A DNA stretch of 64,000 nucleotides from Raphanus sativus (GCF_000801105.2 NC_079516.1:1550001-1614000), one strand, 5' to 3'. Counted from the first letter of the stretch, positions 46,515 to 59,824 are shown. Numbers and translations are program-made. Notes: a model not told the origin generated them from the sequence alone.

Positions 46515-47999
46515 TTATGGTTGCAAGCATTGCTTTCTTAGTCCTCCGAGCTTCTTCTGGTTTTCTGGTAACCAAGGCTTGAAAGAACCAACACGAGTAA
46601 CATTCTTCAAGTAGAAGAAAAACCCACGCAGCAGCTTCAGTCTCGCCTTATCATCACCATCCACACGCCTGTATTCTTGATCGAAATCAGACACCTTCTC
46701 GAGATAGGATGGTCCCAAGTCAGAAGTCTCGTAGTTGCGTACTCTTCCCTTTCTCAGTTCTCTATATCTACTCACTCCTTTTTTCTCTGACACATCACCA
46801 GAGAGCCTCAGCAACTCTCTTTTATCATACGGTTTCTCCAGAAGATCCATCAGCTCTTTCGTAAACTGACAGTTTCTACCCTCGTCCTCTTCTGTAATAT
46901 CTTTCTCGAGATCGATCACGGTCTTGCTCTTGGACACCACAAAAGGTGTACTTCCTCCACACGAGAAGGGAGAATCACTGACCATAATCATATCATCATC
47001 ATCATCATCAGAACAAGACTCAATATCCTTTTCACTGGCCATTGTGGGAGTTGGAGGAGTTGGACCAGGTACTGTTGTTGAATCTTTAAGAGAGTCTACA
47101 AGCCATGTGAGGTAGCTCATGTAATCTTTATCCGCTACACTCTTCTTCCTTGACCCTACAGGTACTCCTTTGTTGCTTTGGGTCACTGGAACAGTCTCGG
47201 CTACATCCTTAGGTTCTGTAACAGCCCTTGAAGTCCCTGTTTCCTTTGACTCTGACATCTTCTTAGCTTTGATGTCTCTTTGGGTGGTGGTTTCTTGAGC
47301 TCTAACAAGCGGAAAATCCCTTAAAGTGTCAACCTTTGTTGTTGACTCTGACACTTTCCTAGCTTTGTTGTCTCGTTGGATGACTTCTTTGGCTCTAACA
47401 TTGCGTAAAGTGTTAACCTTTGTTGACTCTGACATCTTCTTAGCTATGTTGTTGTCTCGTCGGATGGTGTCTTGAGCTCTAACCAACGGAACATCCCTTA
47501 AAGTGTTAACCTTTGTTGACTCTTCTGACACTTTCCTAGCTGTGTTGTCTCGTTTGATGGCTCTAACCAACGGAACATCCCTTGAAGTGTTATTAACCTT
47601 TGTTGACTCTGACATTTTCCTAGCTTTGTTGTTGTCTCCTTGGACGTCAACTTGGTTCCCTGAAGAAACCCTACCAGACTCTAACTCAGCCGTTTTCCTC
47701 TTTCTTCGTTCAGCAGCTCTGTTGTCTCGTTGAATGCTTTCTCGGATTGTAGTTTCCCTCTTTCTCTTCTGAGAAACTCTGCTCTTGATTGGTGGTTTCT
47801 TCTTCTCAGTACCACCACCACCACCAAGCTTTGAATCAGCACTAGAAAACTCGAAACCAAGATTACGAGTTTCAGACTCTCCTTTGTCATCATCAAAGGG
47901 AGGGAGAAAAGTGTTGTCGCCTCTAAGACGATGATCGAAGAAGAGCTTGTACTCATCATCGACCAATATAAACCGTTTGCATACACCGTCATTATCCAT
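46515..47999 (-). CDS. Uncharacterised nuclear-type repeat protein, five tandem units (copy B)
   Basis: Single-exon frame of 494 aa from the ATG at 47999. Same architecture as copy A at 784-2610: conserved N-terminus, basic KKKPPIKSR and QKRKRE cluster, tandem units, acidic SDDDDDD stretch and conserved C-terminal domain. Here units 3-6 of copy A are missing and unit 2 joins the end of unit 6 (AQDTIRRDN), accounting for the 114-residue difference. Other changes include one extra Asp, an extra PTP, and scattered substitutions. Both copies keep open frames, which suggests both make protein or that the duplication is young. The family is not recognised. Confidence 0.77.
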   Translation of the reverse strand: MDNDGVCKRFILVDDEYKLFFDHRLRGDNTFLPPFDDDKGESETRNLGFEFSSADSKLGGGGGTEKKKPPIKSRVSQKRKRETTIRESIQRDNRAAERRKRKTAELESGRVSSGNQVDVQGDNNKARKMSESTKVNNTSRDVPLVRAIKRDNTARKVSEESTKVNTLRDVPLVRAQDTIRRDNNIAKKMSESTKVNTLRNVRAKEVIQRDNKARKVSESTTKVDTLRDFPLVRAQETTTQRDIKAKKMSESKETGTSRAVTEPKDVAETVPVTQSNKGVPVGSRKKSVADKDYMSYLTWLVDSLKDSTTVPGPTPPTPTMASEKDIESCSDDDDDDMIMVSDSPFSCGGSTPFVVSKSKTVIDLEKDITEEDEGRNCQFTKELMDLLEKPYDKRELLRLSGDVSEKKGVSRYRELRKGRVRNYETSDLGPSYLEKVSDFDQEYRRVDGDDKARLKLLRGFFFYLKNVTRVGSFKPWLPENQKKLGGLRKQCLQP

Positions 48000-48948
48000 A
48001 GCTGAGAATCTGCGTTAGCAAATATAAGATCAGAGAGAAGAAAACAACTCTAAAAAGATCAAAACGTTTGTCAAAAGTGAAGGAATAAAAAGGATGAGAG
48101 AAAATGTAGAATCAGACATACATACCGTTTGATGCAGAGTCTGCTTTGTGAATACAAAACCAAAGAAGTTTCCAAAAGAGAGAAGCAATCAGAAAAAAGG
48201 GAACTAATGATATTTTAGGGTTTAATTACTTTTGTTTAAATTTTGAAATAATTAAAACGAAATTATGGAGTAAAAGGGAATATGAAGAGACGAGAGAAGT
48301 CACCACCATAAATAATTTAAACAAGAAAATGCAAATTAGAGTAAATTCCAGCCAACTACCATCCTGACTGAGAGCAGAGGTTCCATTAATGGTGTGATAT
48401 CATCAATTGATAGATGTAAACATATGTATTGTTCAGTTGCTATCAAGTCTGACTAGCCTGAGTTCTCTTAAGAGTACATGTACTCGTGTTTGTTGACCAC
48501 ACACGTTATGTGTGCAAGAAATTGTTTTTTGTTTTATTTTTTGAAGATTTTTTTTAGATGCAATCCACCAGTTATACACAGAATATTGATGTCTTATTAA
48601 TTGTTTGTTTTGATGATATTTCAGATTTACTAAATCATGCAAATATCATATATAAATGTTTTGGATGTTGATGGTTATTAACCAAATGATCCATCATCAA
48701 GAAACAAATGCTTCACTAGCTTATTGAGAAGCATTATTATGTTTCATAAGGAATAAAAGTCTGACTAAATAATCATCGCCACGAGTTAATAATTTCTTGA
48801 AAAATAACGCAAATCTTTCAGATGAACTACGGTTCTGTAAAAAAAGAGTTAAAGAATCTGTGGTACATTTTATAACTTACGAGGCAAGATAAATACTTAG
48901 GGGCTAAAAACAAAACCCTTAATAATAATAAACTCATTACTACTTTCT
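48000..48948. other. Spacer between p24 and repeat-protein genes, block B
   Basis: Homologous to 2611-3487. Includes the probable 5' UTR intron of the repeat-protein gene, a telo-box at 48215-48223, and about 95 bp (48739-48838) absent from block A. No other gene is seen. Confidence 0.5.
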
Positions 48949-49855
48949 TTAGACACGAGACATGCCGAGTTTGCGTTCAAACAAACGACGCAGAAGATAA
49001 ACCTGAAGGACACTTGCCCCTATCAATGCAAACGACTCGAACAAAGCTTTGTGTACTGCTCTTTTGCTCATGTTCTCGTTCACTAAAGTAATAAAAAAGA
49101 AGAAGATAAAACCATATTAATCTCTCTCGCAAAAAGAACCAAATGGATCTTATAGAAAAGAGAATGTTACCAATGGCTTGACGATCGGTCTGAGCCTCTA
49201 ACCAATGCTGTTCAAACTGAATGTTGTAAAGAGCCTCCTCTAGCTTTGATATCTGCTCCATCAAGGGAGTGAAATGCTCTGCAACAAAAAAAAGAACCAT
49301 CATCAAGACTTATAACTCAATCGAATTCAATGGTTTCGTGATCCTCACCGTCCTTTGCGTGCTGATCGTAGTAGGCAAAGTGACCGAGCTGCACATCGAA
49401 GTCGATGGTTTCGTGGTAAGGAGACTTGTTAGTGAAACAGAAACGGTAAACCCCTTTCTTCTGGACAACAAAGTCGTGCTTGGCACTGATCTGCTCCCTG
49501 AAGTCATGAACTTGTTCCCCTGTTGGCCCATGTATCTGTTACAAAAAAACACCAAATAAAAACCCTAATGGCCACAAGATACAAACTCTATAGAGAAAAT
49601 CATTTTTTTCTATATCGATAATACAGAGCTAATAAAAAGGGTTTGAGTCATATATACCACGAGATCTACACCATCCTCGTTAAAATGCCACTGGGAATCA
49701 GACTTGATGACGACGAAAGAGACGTGAAGGGTGTCGCCTTCGTATTCAGCCTTGTGGGAGAAGCATTCTTCTCTGTCTATCACGAATCTAATCCCTAACG
49801 CTGCCTGGAAGCTCCAGGCGAGCCCTAATATTAAGATCGTAGCCTTCAAGCTCAT
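48949..49855 (-). CDS. p24beta2: p24 beta-subfamily cargo receptor, copy B
   Basis: Four exons (49855-49658, 49535-49349, 49278-49171, 49082-48949) with the same lengths as copy A (198, 187, 108, 134 nt), giving 208 aa. Same signal peptide, GOLD domain, coiled coil, membrane segment and MSRV tail. It corresponds to At3g07680 and, because At3g07670 and At3g07660 homologues follow it directly, this is the copy in the ancestral position. The signal peptide has W14 where copy A has L. Introns differ from copy A by many substitutions and indels, although the exons are strongly conserved. Confidence 0.93.
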
Positions 49856-50507
49856 CTGCCAACAGATAAAATATTGAATTAAATTCAATTTAAAAAAACG
49901 TAATTCAAATCCTTTTCGAAGCATCACTGATTATACGATAAATCCAAATTGAATTGATTCCGGTTTCGAATTTTACGAGGTGATTTGATTTCATTTCAGA
50001 TAGAGAGAGTAAGAGAGATTTACCTTTAAAGGGTGATAGATAGATCGGAGTAAGAAGGAGGTGGGAGAGAAAGAGCGAGTTCGTTTCAGAATCGGACACG
50101 GTGTTATTCTGTTTTGACTGAAACACCCGACAAGCACCATCAACAATAAACGGCGTCGTGTTACCTATTTGGTCAGCGAGCTCACGTGGCGTGATGTAAT
50201 TGGTTGTAAGATACCTTTAGACCATTGACATATTACCACGTCACTATATACCATATTAACAACTCCATAGACTAAAACGTTTCTTTGGGAGATAAAAAGT
50301 ATCAAAACGTTTAACATCAAGCTCGATGATATTTAATTATTTATGTATTCTATAGACCAAGAAAAAAGTGTAAACATCGACAGAGAGATTGTACAACAGC
50401 AATACATACCAAATACATTTTTGCTGGAAAAAGGAGTAAATTATATTTTGAAGCACAATGCAGCAGCCTACCTTTAATAAAGCAGTTTACTCATTCAACA
50501 ACAACAC

Positions 50508-53482
50508 TCACTGCTTGAAGAAGTTTCTAATTCCACTAAAAAGGCGTAGAGCCTTCAGCTCACCGCTTCTTATATCTCTTAGTCTCCTCCTCAGAATCTG
50601 AACCCCCCCAAAAAAAAACAGAGTTTACAAAATATCATGGATGTATCCACACAAATTTTATGCTAGAAAGTGATTTTCTTACGTATTGAGCACGGTAGAG
50701 TATCCTACGCTCGCTGGTGGACAAGTCTACAGCTAGCTGTTTAAGAAACGCTTTTCTGTTCAGTTGTTTTGGAGATGTTATGTCCAAATCCATTGATCCA
50801 CTTTCCTACAATTTATATAATGAGCAAAAAACAAAACCATAAGTTAGATGTAGAGAGAGCAAGACATTATATGTTTCTTAATTTTACCTTTAAAAATCTG
50901 CTGTACTTTGATATGCTTGTCTCGCATGAGTCTAGTATGAACTGCAGTGCTTCTTCCTCTAATTCCGGATATTTTAGATCCTTATTTGTTGATGATTTAT
51001 TCGAAGCAGCTTTCGCCATCTGAAAATGGATAGATATTTAGGAATGAGATGGGAAGTCTCTTAAAGAAAAGGTTCATGATGGATTGAGTAAGCCAAACAA
51101 CCTCTTCAAAGCTGTTAATCATATCTGGCGGGCTCACAACTAGATAAGCATATGCCATCAGCTCCAACGGCCAACCAGTGATTCTTACGGGGAAGCATTG
51201 AGGCCTGCCATGCCAGTGAGCAGTTAGTTGATCAAGAGAAATCTAACTAAAGCTTGAAAGGGAAAGAGTTTTCTGATTACGTGGATAGTCCGTGTTTCTT
51301 TAGAGCATCCAGCTTTTCCTTGTAACACTTGTCATTTTTTCTTAGTGACAGTGCCAGCTCTACTGAGTCACTAGGATTGGTTCCTTCTCTGGGTACAAAC
51401 CCATATGATAGCAGCAGCTCTCCGTTTGATTTGTTCCCATACGATATGAAAACCTGCACAAAGGTGTCGTGTATTGAAACATATTTAGACATCCACTTTA
51501 ACTTCAGTGCTCAAGTTTAGCTGAATGTAGACCAAATCCGAACATTTGAAATGATACAGAAGTGCAATTAGTTCTTGATTTAGTGGAGAATGAATCTATA
51601 TAGGGTTTGTTTACCTGCTCACCTGGTTGATATGGTCGATCAGCTGTAAAGACAACTCCTTTTGAAGACTTATCATAATCCAGGTACGTCTCAACCTGTC
51701 CAAGTAGAGTTTGAATTTTTACTAACATATTAACTTAACCATTATAAGAGCTAATTTGGTTAAAAGGATGTGCAGAAGTACCTCACAGTTATGATTAAGC
51801 ATATCTGCCCATGGAACTAAGGCAAATCTTCCATCCATAGATGGCAACCGTACCTGTGTTAGAAAAGTTTTAAGTCTGAATTGACAGAAACAAAAGCATG
51901 CAGCACACTCTTTCCTTGAAAGGAAAGAGATATGAAAAATAGCTTTAGGGTTGTAAGTGGTCATTTTTCTAGACTAAATAGTGCCGTAGACGGCTTTATG
52001 GTACAAGCAAGTCATGCAAGGATTAAAGAATAACTGAATGTCTGATGTTTCAATAAATACAGTTGCATCAACTAAAATGAAGCAGCAAATGGTTGCTTTT
52101 GATGAAGTGGTGCTTACCAACCGTGAGAATAGAATTCCGAAAGACCACTTAAACGTCTCATCATTGAAAACCTGCAAACCAAAGAATAGCAAACTCGTAT
52201 ACATCTTCACAATAAACTTCAAGATTTATAGAACCAAAACCACTTGCAAACACACAACAAGTGCACATTGCAAGTTTCAGAAATTAACACCTCCACAAAA
52301 CAAAACAAAATAAAAAGTCTGACCATGAAGATTTTACTTTAGATTCTACAAATGGTTCTTCTTTTATTATATAATAAACTCAACAGGCGTTTGAATGGGA
52401 AACAGTAAGCTGTATACTCGTCTCTCAATTGTAGCAAAAAGGCATTAACAGTTTACCTCTTTAGGGAAAAGATGAGGGTGTTTGGAAAATATCCTGCTTC
52501 TTAAATCTTCATAGCTGGAGAAAAGAAAATGAAAAAGAAAGACATGAGCGGTGGCTAATGCAGGACACAACCATCAGTCCCCTATCTCCACCCACACACA
52601 CAACAAGTGGCAGAGAGTGTATCAAGTAGCAAAGCAGAGTTCTACATATCACTAGCAGTTGAGAGAAATAAAGAGAATACAAAATCTCACGTTCCAACAA
52701 CATTAGTGATTCTTTCAATTGCCCGTTCTCGAATCTGTGAAGCTTCCAAGTACATATCAAGCTCTGTCCGAGTCCTGCAAAACATTACAAAAAGACTCAA
52801 GACTAATGCCACATCAACCGGAAATAATATTTTCCAAGTTCACTCACTTACCAGTATAAAAGCGAGTAAGGTTGTCTGGGAAGAGCAGAGATATAATTAA
52901 ACCATCTCGAACCCTTCTGAAGACTCGCTTCGCTTATAAGATAAGTAGCCAGCAAAGGCCAGTCCGGTACATCGTAACGCTTCATCACCTCACCAGCCTC
53001 ACCATTAGTCCACACCTAAAAAAGAATCTTAAAGGTCATGACTTTATTATTGCAAAGTTGAAAGCTTTTTACTTAGTGGGACTTACGGAGTCAGCACTGA
53101 TGACGAGGGAAGGAGGAACGAAGAGAAGCTTCTCTCCTTTTCTAAGATTCTGAGACGCGACGAGCCCTCTCTCTCCGACGTCGACTCTGTCGATGGCCAT
53201 CTTCTGTGGCGGGAGGCCTGAGTCCGAGAGCCATCTCTGGAGAGAAGTGGCGTTCTCCACCGAGTCTATCTCGCAGCCCCACGATATGTTGTCCGGGAGA
53301 TCCTCCGCGGCCCGTTTCGTGGTTGTCTCGCCGGTCGAAACAGAGCAGTTGATTGTTCCGGGACGGGGTTGTCGTGATGATGCTGGAAAAGAGATGGTTG
53401 GAGATGGGGTGCGGAGGTTGCGGAGTGTGGGGGAAGAAGATGGGAGGAGGGTTGATTGTAGAAAGTTCGAAGCTTTCGCCAT
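50508..53482 (-). CDS. Rubisco LSMT-like SET-domain protein methyltransferase (copy B)
   Basis: Same twelve-exon model as copy A, shifted by 45,448 bp with no indel and no mismatch found in exons or introns; 509 aa. It has a plastid-type N-terminus, a SET domain with NHNCE, and a Rubisco LSMT substrate-binding C-terminal domain. It corresponds to At3g07670 and sits in ancestral order between the p24 gene and the GIP1-like gene. Total identity with copy A, when the adjacent p24 and repeat-protein genes have diverged, is unexpected (see findings). Confidence 0.93.
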
Positions 53483-53981
53483 TGGAGAGAAAGTGAGAAG
53501 AGAGAAGAGAGAAGAGAGAAGACGAGTGGCTATGCACACTCTGCTTAGCGGTAAGATTGTTGAGTATGGTTTGGTTCGGTTTGTTTTGGTTTAGTTTGGG
53601 TTTGGGTCGAAGACTCTTAGGGGACAAGTAAACTGACTGTCGATGGATGCAACGTGCAGCGAAAGTTTTTTTTATTTATTTATTAAGAGGAAAACCAAAC
53701 TTGCAATTTTGCTTAAGGTTATAGACCTACTTTTAGATAATTTTTTTTGTTGTGAATATTAATATTCATTGAATATTTTGCTGTGCAATTTCTTTTTTTC
53801 TTTTGAGCAACTTTATATAGGTTAGTACAATTGTTTATCAACTTTTTCTATAAAGCGGAATGAATTTATTGGAAAACAGTATTAGATAGAATATACCCAT
53901 TTTCTCTTTAGCAACATAGCTTAAAAATTATCTTTAATAATATGTATGAACAAATTTGATTTTTTGAGAAAAAAGTTTATA

Positions 53982-54121
53982 AAACATTGATTTTTGTAGA
54001 TAGCATATTTTACTTGATAAAACAGTACTAAACATTAAACCCACTGATATATAAACATTGATTTTTGTAGATAGCATATTTTACTTGATAAAACAGTACT
54101 AAACATTAAACCCACTGATAA
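53982..54121. repeat. Tandem duplication, 71-bp period, block B
   Basis: The same two-copy repeat as at 8534-8673. Here it continues into unique sequence (AGTGATAACACAC). Confidence 0.85.
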
Positions 54122-54957
54122 GTGATAACACACAAAAAATGAAAAATCTAATTTATATTCTTTTCGTTTTTTAATATAAGTCATTTTACACTTATGCACA
54201 TAAATTAAGAAAATAACTATTTTTTAAAACGAAATCATTAATTGTTTACTTAACCATAATTCAACCAATAATAAAATATAATGTATATTGTTATTAGTCA
54301 AATAATATTAATTGTTAACAAATTTTACATAGAAAAATGAAAATAGTCATATAAAAAATTTGGAACAAAATAAATTATCTAAAACGACTTATATTAAAAA
54401 CGAAAAGAGTATTACTTAGAATATCAAATTGTCATTTTAAAAAAAAAAATACTATTAGCATTATAATTATTATTTTATGTGTAAAATAAAAAAAAAGTAT
54501 AAACTATTCAAACACACAAAAGACAGTAGTCAAAATTATTGTTAAATTATTACTTTATCATGACTTTTAGCCTCCCATCATATTGTTATATTTGAACCGC
54601 TTAAAAAAAAAAATTAATGCCATATCATTTGAAAAGTTTAATCATCAAAGATTGAGAATTCATGAACTTGAATAATTAAAAAAATTTAAAATATGAGAAG
54701 GTAAAAAAGGATTAAGCCAAAACATAATATAAGAGAGAGAGAGCCCTACGCTTCTAAAAATCACACTTATTCCCCTTTCTCTCGCCCCCCTCCTCCTCCA
54801 AGTAGTTCTTTCAAATCCCAATCCTCTCCTGCTCTGATTCATTCTATTCGTTTAACAGGCACCCGAGACCTCTCTGGCCCTGGTCCCCAGATTCGATTCC
54901 GCGTTTAAAAAAAGCACAAGCGAGCGACGTATACAACTTTTTGTTAAAGAGAAGAGG
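54122..54957. other. Promoter region of the GIP1-like gene
   Basis: AT-rich intergenic DNA, then a C/T-rich leader (54770-54835) before the ATG. An inverted pair near 54160-54175 and 54395-54410 (TTTCGTTTTTTAATATAAGT against ACTTATATTAAAAACGAAA) suggests a small MITE of about 260 bp. No gene is supported. Confidence 0.45.
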
Positions 54958-57900
54958 ATGGTCGGCGGCGGCGGTGGTGGTGGTGGAGCTAGGGTTTCGA
55001 TTCCGGCGAAGACTAGGAAGACGATTCAGAACATAAAGGAGATCACAGCTGGGAACTACAGTGAGGAGGAGATTCACGCAATGCTCCTCGAATGCAATAT
55101 GGATCCTGACGAGACCACTCAGCGCCTTCTCCTTCAGGGTATGTAAATGATCTTCTTTTATCCTTCTCGTCGCGTGTTCGATTAACGGATCCACGATGTA
55201 ATTTTAGGTTTCGATTTTTTGGGGGTTTTTGTTTTGTTTTTTTTTCGGTCCTAAACTTAGGTTTTAGCTTCTGATTTGTCTTCTCGTCGCTTGTTCTTAT
55301 GTTCGGTAGTAATAGTTGTCTATGTGATATTGTCTTGTAACCGTTTTTTCCCACAAAAAGTTCAGGATTTGATTGAAGAATATGCGTGAGAATCAATTTA
55401 TATCCACTAGTGGTGTGTGTGAGATAAAAGGTTACTTAGCTTCTAAGTGAAAGTTATTTCAGTGGTTTGTCTGGGGGGACTACTAGTGCAATGACTGGTG
55501 GTGCGTTGTTAATCTATTGCTTAGAAAATTCACTATTTGGATCTATCAGTGGAAACTCTAGTTATGTTTATTCTGTTTAGTTTTGGGTTTTCAAGACCAG
55601 ATCTTGTGATATTGCATCAGGATTTTAGAATGGTCCATATAGTCAATGCTTGTGTATATGAATATAATCTCGTTTTGGAGACAGTTTCTAGGATTGGTTT
55701 TTTAAGTTCTACTATGCTCGGGAACTAATTTAACAATTGTTCGTGACTCTGCAGATCCTTTCCTTGAGGTTAAAAAGAAGCGTGATAAGAGAAAAGAGGT
55801 ATGTGTTTTTTTTTGCACTTCTTTTGGTCTAGTTTCATGGGTTTCTGTGTAAAGTGTTGTTTAAAATGCACTAAATAGCATATGTTGTGACGTGGTAATT
55901 GACAATGTTTTTAAATGCAGCAGAGCCTTAGCAACAAGGAGTCTGTTGAACCACAATGGAGATCTGGTGGCCCAGGCCGTGGTGGCAGGGGTGGTCGGGT
56001 GAATTTCTCTTCTCGTCATTCATCACATGGTAAACACTAATCATATATAATCACTGTTTACTTTATTGCATATCTTAATCATTGAGGGGGAAATCTGAGT
56101 ATGGTGAGAAGAGAATGGAGATAGGTCTTAAAATTTCTTTATGGGAATGTTCTATTCAGTAGTTTCAAATATGTTGCATTTGATGTAAAAAGTTTTTCTT
56201 TGTAAAAAAAATTTTATACAGCATTAGTTTTCTTTGTAAGGTGGTTACTTTCGGTCACAATCCTGTTTGTTATATTTACTTAAACCTGATTCTTGCCTGC
56301 TTTTCCTCCGAGGACATAGTAGACCTGTTTATGACTGGGATTTAGTGTGCCCAGTAAATGTATGCCATATAGAAACTTCACTTGTCCATAGGACCATAAC
56401 TCTCTTGCTTTCTGAATATTTCAATCGTTTGATAAAGTTTCTGTTGTGGATGTTTACTTCTAATCAGATGGTGCTGGTGCAAAGAATTCTTTCAGAAAAG
56501 AAAATGGTCCAAAGCAGGTCACCGATCCATCATCTTCAACCTCCCAAGAAACAAAAGCTAAAGACAATGCAGTGTCAAGGTGATTTTCAACCTATAATAC
56601 AAATTCCTACTATGTATCATTTTTTTCTTGATTCTGTATGACATTAGTAGGAGTGCTTTTTTTTTCTTCCAGCATTGATATACCTAGTAGATGAATTTTC
56701 TCATGATCTTTATTGCCTTTTAACTGTTGACAGCCATTCAGCTGTGATGGATAAAAGTGCTGTTAGTTTGACATCAGGAAGCTCTGATGTTAATCACCCT
56801 TCCAACCGTCCAGCTCGTTCAGGCCAAGGCAAAGCTACTGGATCTTCAGTCCCCTCAAACAGCATTGATGTTGTAGCATTGGGCGTTAATGATGTGCATA
56901 CTGAGCAGAAGTCGGCTGGTTCTTTGCCACTCCCTCGTCCATCCTCCTCTGAGGTTCGATTCACTTCTTCAAATCCCAAATCTATGAGCGACCAAACTTC
57001 ACATGAACAACACATTGGAGAAGGAAAGTTCCATAACAGAGCTCGTGGGGTTGTGAAGAATGCCGTGAATGACGCTTATGTTCCCAGGCCTGCTTCATCT
57101 CATAGCAACAGCACGGGTAGCCGGCCTTCTTCTAACTACAGTAATCGGTCGCATCAGACTGCTGGTCCTCAAAGAGGTAACTATGATTCATTTCTTTCTG
57201 CAGTAAATAAGAAATTCCAACACTTTTTTTTGTCTTCTTTAGTTCTTCGTAATTTGTTTTTAAAAACTTATGACATCATCATTGATGTTTGTTTCTAGGT
57301 AAGGAATGGAAACCGAAGCCGGTGAACCATAACACTACTCAGGGCTCTGGTGCATCAGCTACAACCGAAACTCTTGTAGTTCCTACTGAAGCCAGCGAAA
57401 AATCTGTTGAAGATGTTGTCCCTTCTGCAGAGGGTACATCTATATTGCAGAGGCAGCTTGAAGACTTGCAGATCCAACGTCAGCATGTTATTATTCCAAA
57501 CCATATCCTTGTTCCAGAGGCTGAACGAACCAAGTTTAGCTTTGGAAGCTTTGGTGCTGGCTTTTCTATAACATCAAGCACAGTAGCTTTTCCAGAGACT
57601 AAGAAAAGCTCTGTACCTCTCTCTCAGAATTCACAGGAAGTTGAAGATAGTTTGGAAGAGGACGAAATTAGGTAATCTATCTGTCTCTGCTTTGTTAATT
57701 ATTATTATTACTGCTGAGCGACTAAATATTCTCAATTTAGAGTGATATGTAGTTGGAAAGAGTGGTTAACAAGGGAATATTGAGTGAACTAGGTAAAACT
57801 AATATCCTAGTGTAGTTCGCTAGTTTTGCTTAGTAGCATAGTCGAAACTTTCAAATAGATTCTAGGTGTCACAGATCATATATTTCTTTTACATGTTGTA

Positions 57901-59824
57901 GGCTTCTAGTTGCTCTAATAGTTTCAGGGGCTAGGCTAATTGTGTTTTGTTCTTAGAGACAACTCCCTGTCCTGCTCTTAGCTCTTAAGTTTGAGATAGA
58001 AACAAGTTTTAATTATTTGTAGGTATTAAATTTTTACTTTGATGTCTTGAACTATGACTGTATACAGAATACGACCAGTGCCTAAAATGTTTTTTTTTTT
58101 CTTTTTAATGAATTAGTCACCCAACTGGCGATTCGACTGAAAAGGAGGAGGACAATAATGTTTACTCCGAGTCGTCTTCACAAGTTCCAAATGATATGGC
58201 TGGTGAAGGTATTACCGCAACAGATGCAGCTCCAGAGTATGATGTCTCCAAGCAAGAGAATATTTTGGAATCCGAAGGCAATCAAAACTCTTTTGACCAC
58301 GTTCCAAGTAATATGATCGGGCTCGTTCCTCCAGCTCCTGGGAGCCAGCTTCCACAATTTGAGAATGCTGACCCTCAAGCACGTGATGCCCTTCGTATTC
58401 CCAATTTTGTGGTATGCCTTCAAAAATTATTTTAAGCTCCCATATGCTTTGATCGCCTTCTACCATTGATTATTCCTAGCTTTTATATTGTCATTTTAAA
58501 TGGCATTTGGTTTTCTTGCTTGAAGGTCCAGCAGCCATTTGATACAGCGAGTTACTATGCTCAATTCTACCGCTCTGGCCCTGACAGTGATGGCCGTGTT
58601 TCTCCCTTTACTGCGTCTAAATTCAATGGCAATGTTACAGCGTTGCCTCCGCATTCATCTCAAACTATGCAAGAGGTTAGTGCAATTATTTTGGGTTAGT
58701 CGTTTATGGCCTAATTGTTGTTCCGAGTTTTTGCGTTTATCATCGTATTCAATCTTCCAACAATAGTAGCATTAGTAGTATAATTAGACATACCACCCAC
58801 TTGGATTTAATTCTCGAGTTTACTTATTAAAGTGAAGTGAATCTACAGTTTTTTGGTGCAGTTTGAAACATTTGAAAGATCAAGGATATAGCTGTTAAAA
58901 CATTTGTGTCTGAAATGCTTGAACGTGTTGATTTGCAGGGTGGAAACAACTTAGTGCTGTCGACAGCTAGTCCAACTCCACTGGCAACTCAGGCTGCTGG
59001 GCTGATGCAGAGCTCTATACCCGTCTCGCAGCAGCCTGTTCCTGTTTTCCGCCCCCCTGGATTACATATGTCGCATTATCCACCAAACTACATGCCATAC
59101 GGACACTACTTCTCCCCGTTCTATCCACCTCTCCCGACAATGCACCCGTTCTTAAGCAATGGTGCATTTGCTCAGCAGCCTCAGGCAAGCGGTGTATATC
59201 ATACTCCTCCACCCCCGGGAGCCGCAGCAGGAAACAAGTACACGCTTCCTCATTACAAGCCCGGGACTAACACAGGAAACTTGGCTCATGTTGGTATGCC
59301 TGGTGGTTACGGACCACCGTATGGTTCCTTTCCAGCCGGGTATAATAATCCCACCTCTGCTGCTTCAGCTGGGAATTCAAATACCAGTGAGGATCTCAGC
59401 ACATTGCAGTTGAAGGAAAACAACGGTTACAACACAACAGGGCAACAGGTAATGTATTCCCTTCCCCCCTTTATAAACCCAATCCGGTTAAAAGATTACT
59501 CAAAAACTTTCCTGGGTTTTTTTGCAGAGTGAAGCATTGCCTGTATGGATTGCTGGACCAGGACGAGATGTGCCAAGCTCTTTCTACGGCTTACAGCACC
59601 ATGGGCAACACGTGACTTACGCTCCAGCGCAAGCCGGCCACGTCGCATTCCCGGGGATGTATCATCATCCAGGGCAAGCGGTGACAGCAGGAGGAGTTCA
59701 TCACCCGCTCTTACAACAGTCTCAAGGTGGTGGTGTTGCTGGTGGAGCAGAAATGGTTGCACCCGGTCCTAACGTTTTCCAACAGCCTCAGCAAACACAG
59801 ATGAATTGGCCAAGTAATTACTGA
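54958..59824 (+). CDS. GBF-interacting protein 1-like (DUF1296) protein
   Basis: Ten exons (54958-55138, 55755-55798, 55921-56029, 56468-56579, 56734-57176, 57299-57671, 58117-58411, 58526-58675, 58939-59448, 59528-59824) sum to 2,514 nt, giving 837 aa. After a glycine run, residues 12-60 form the DUF1296/UBA-like domain (IPAKTRKTIQNIKEITAGNY, MLLECNMDPDETTQRLL). The rest is Ser/Pro/Gln-rich and disordered, with RGGRGGR near residue 92 and a C-terminal Pro/Tyr/Gly-rich region. GIP1-type proteins bind or chaperone G-box bZIP factors; this matches At3g07660, for which the precise role is less clear. Intron 1 is long (55139-55754), common near plant promoters. Confidence 0.9.

Noticed and set aside
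609..54121. CRISPR-like or prokaryotic repeat system
   Set aside because: Repeats are either whole-block duplication or in-frame protein repeats; no short regularly spaced repeat array exists.
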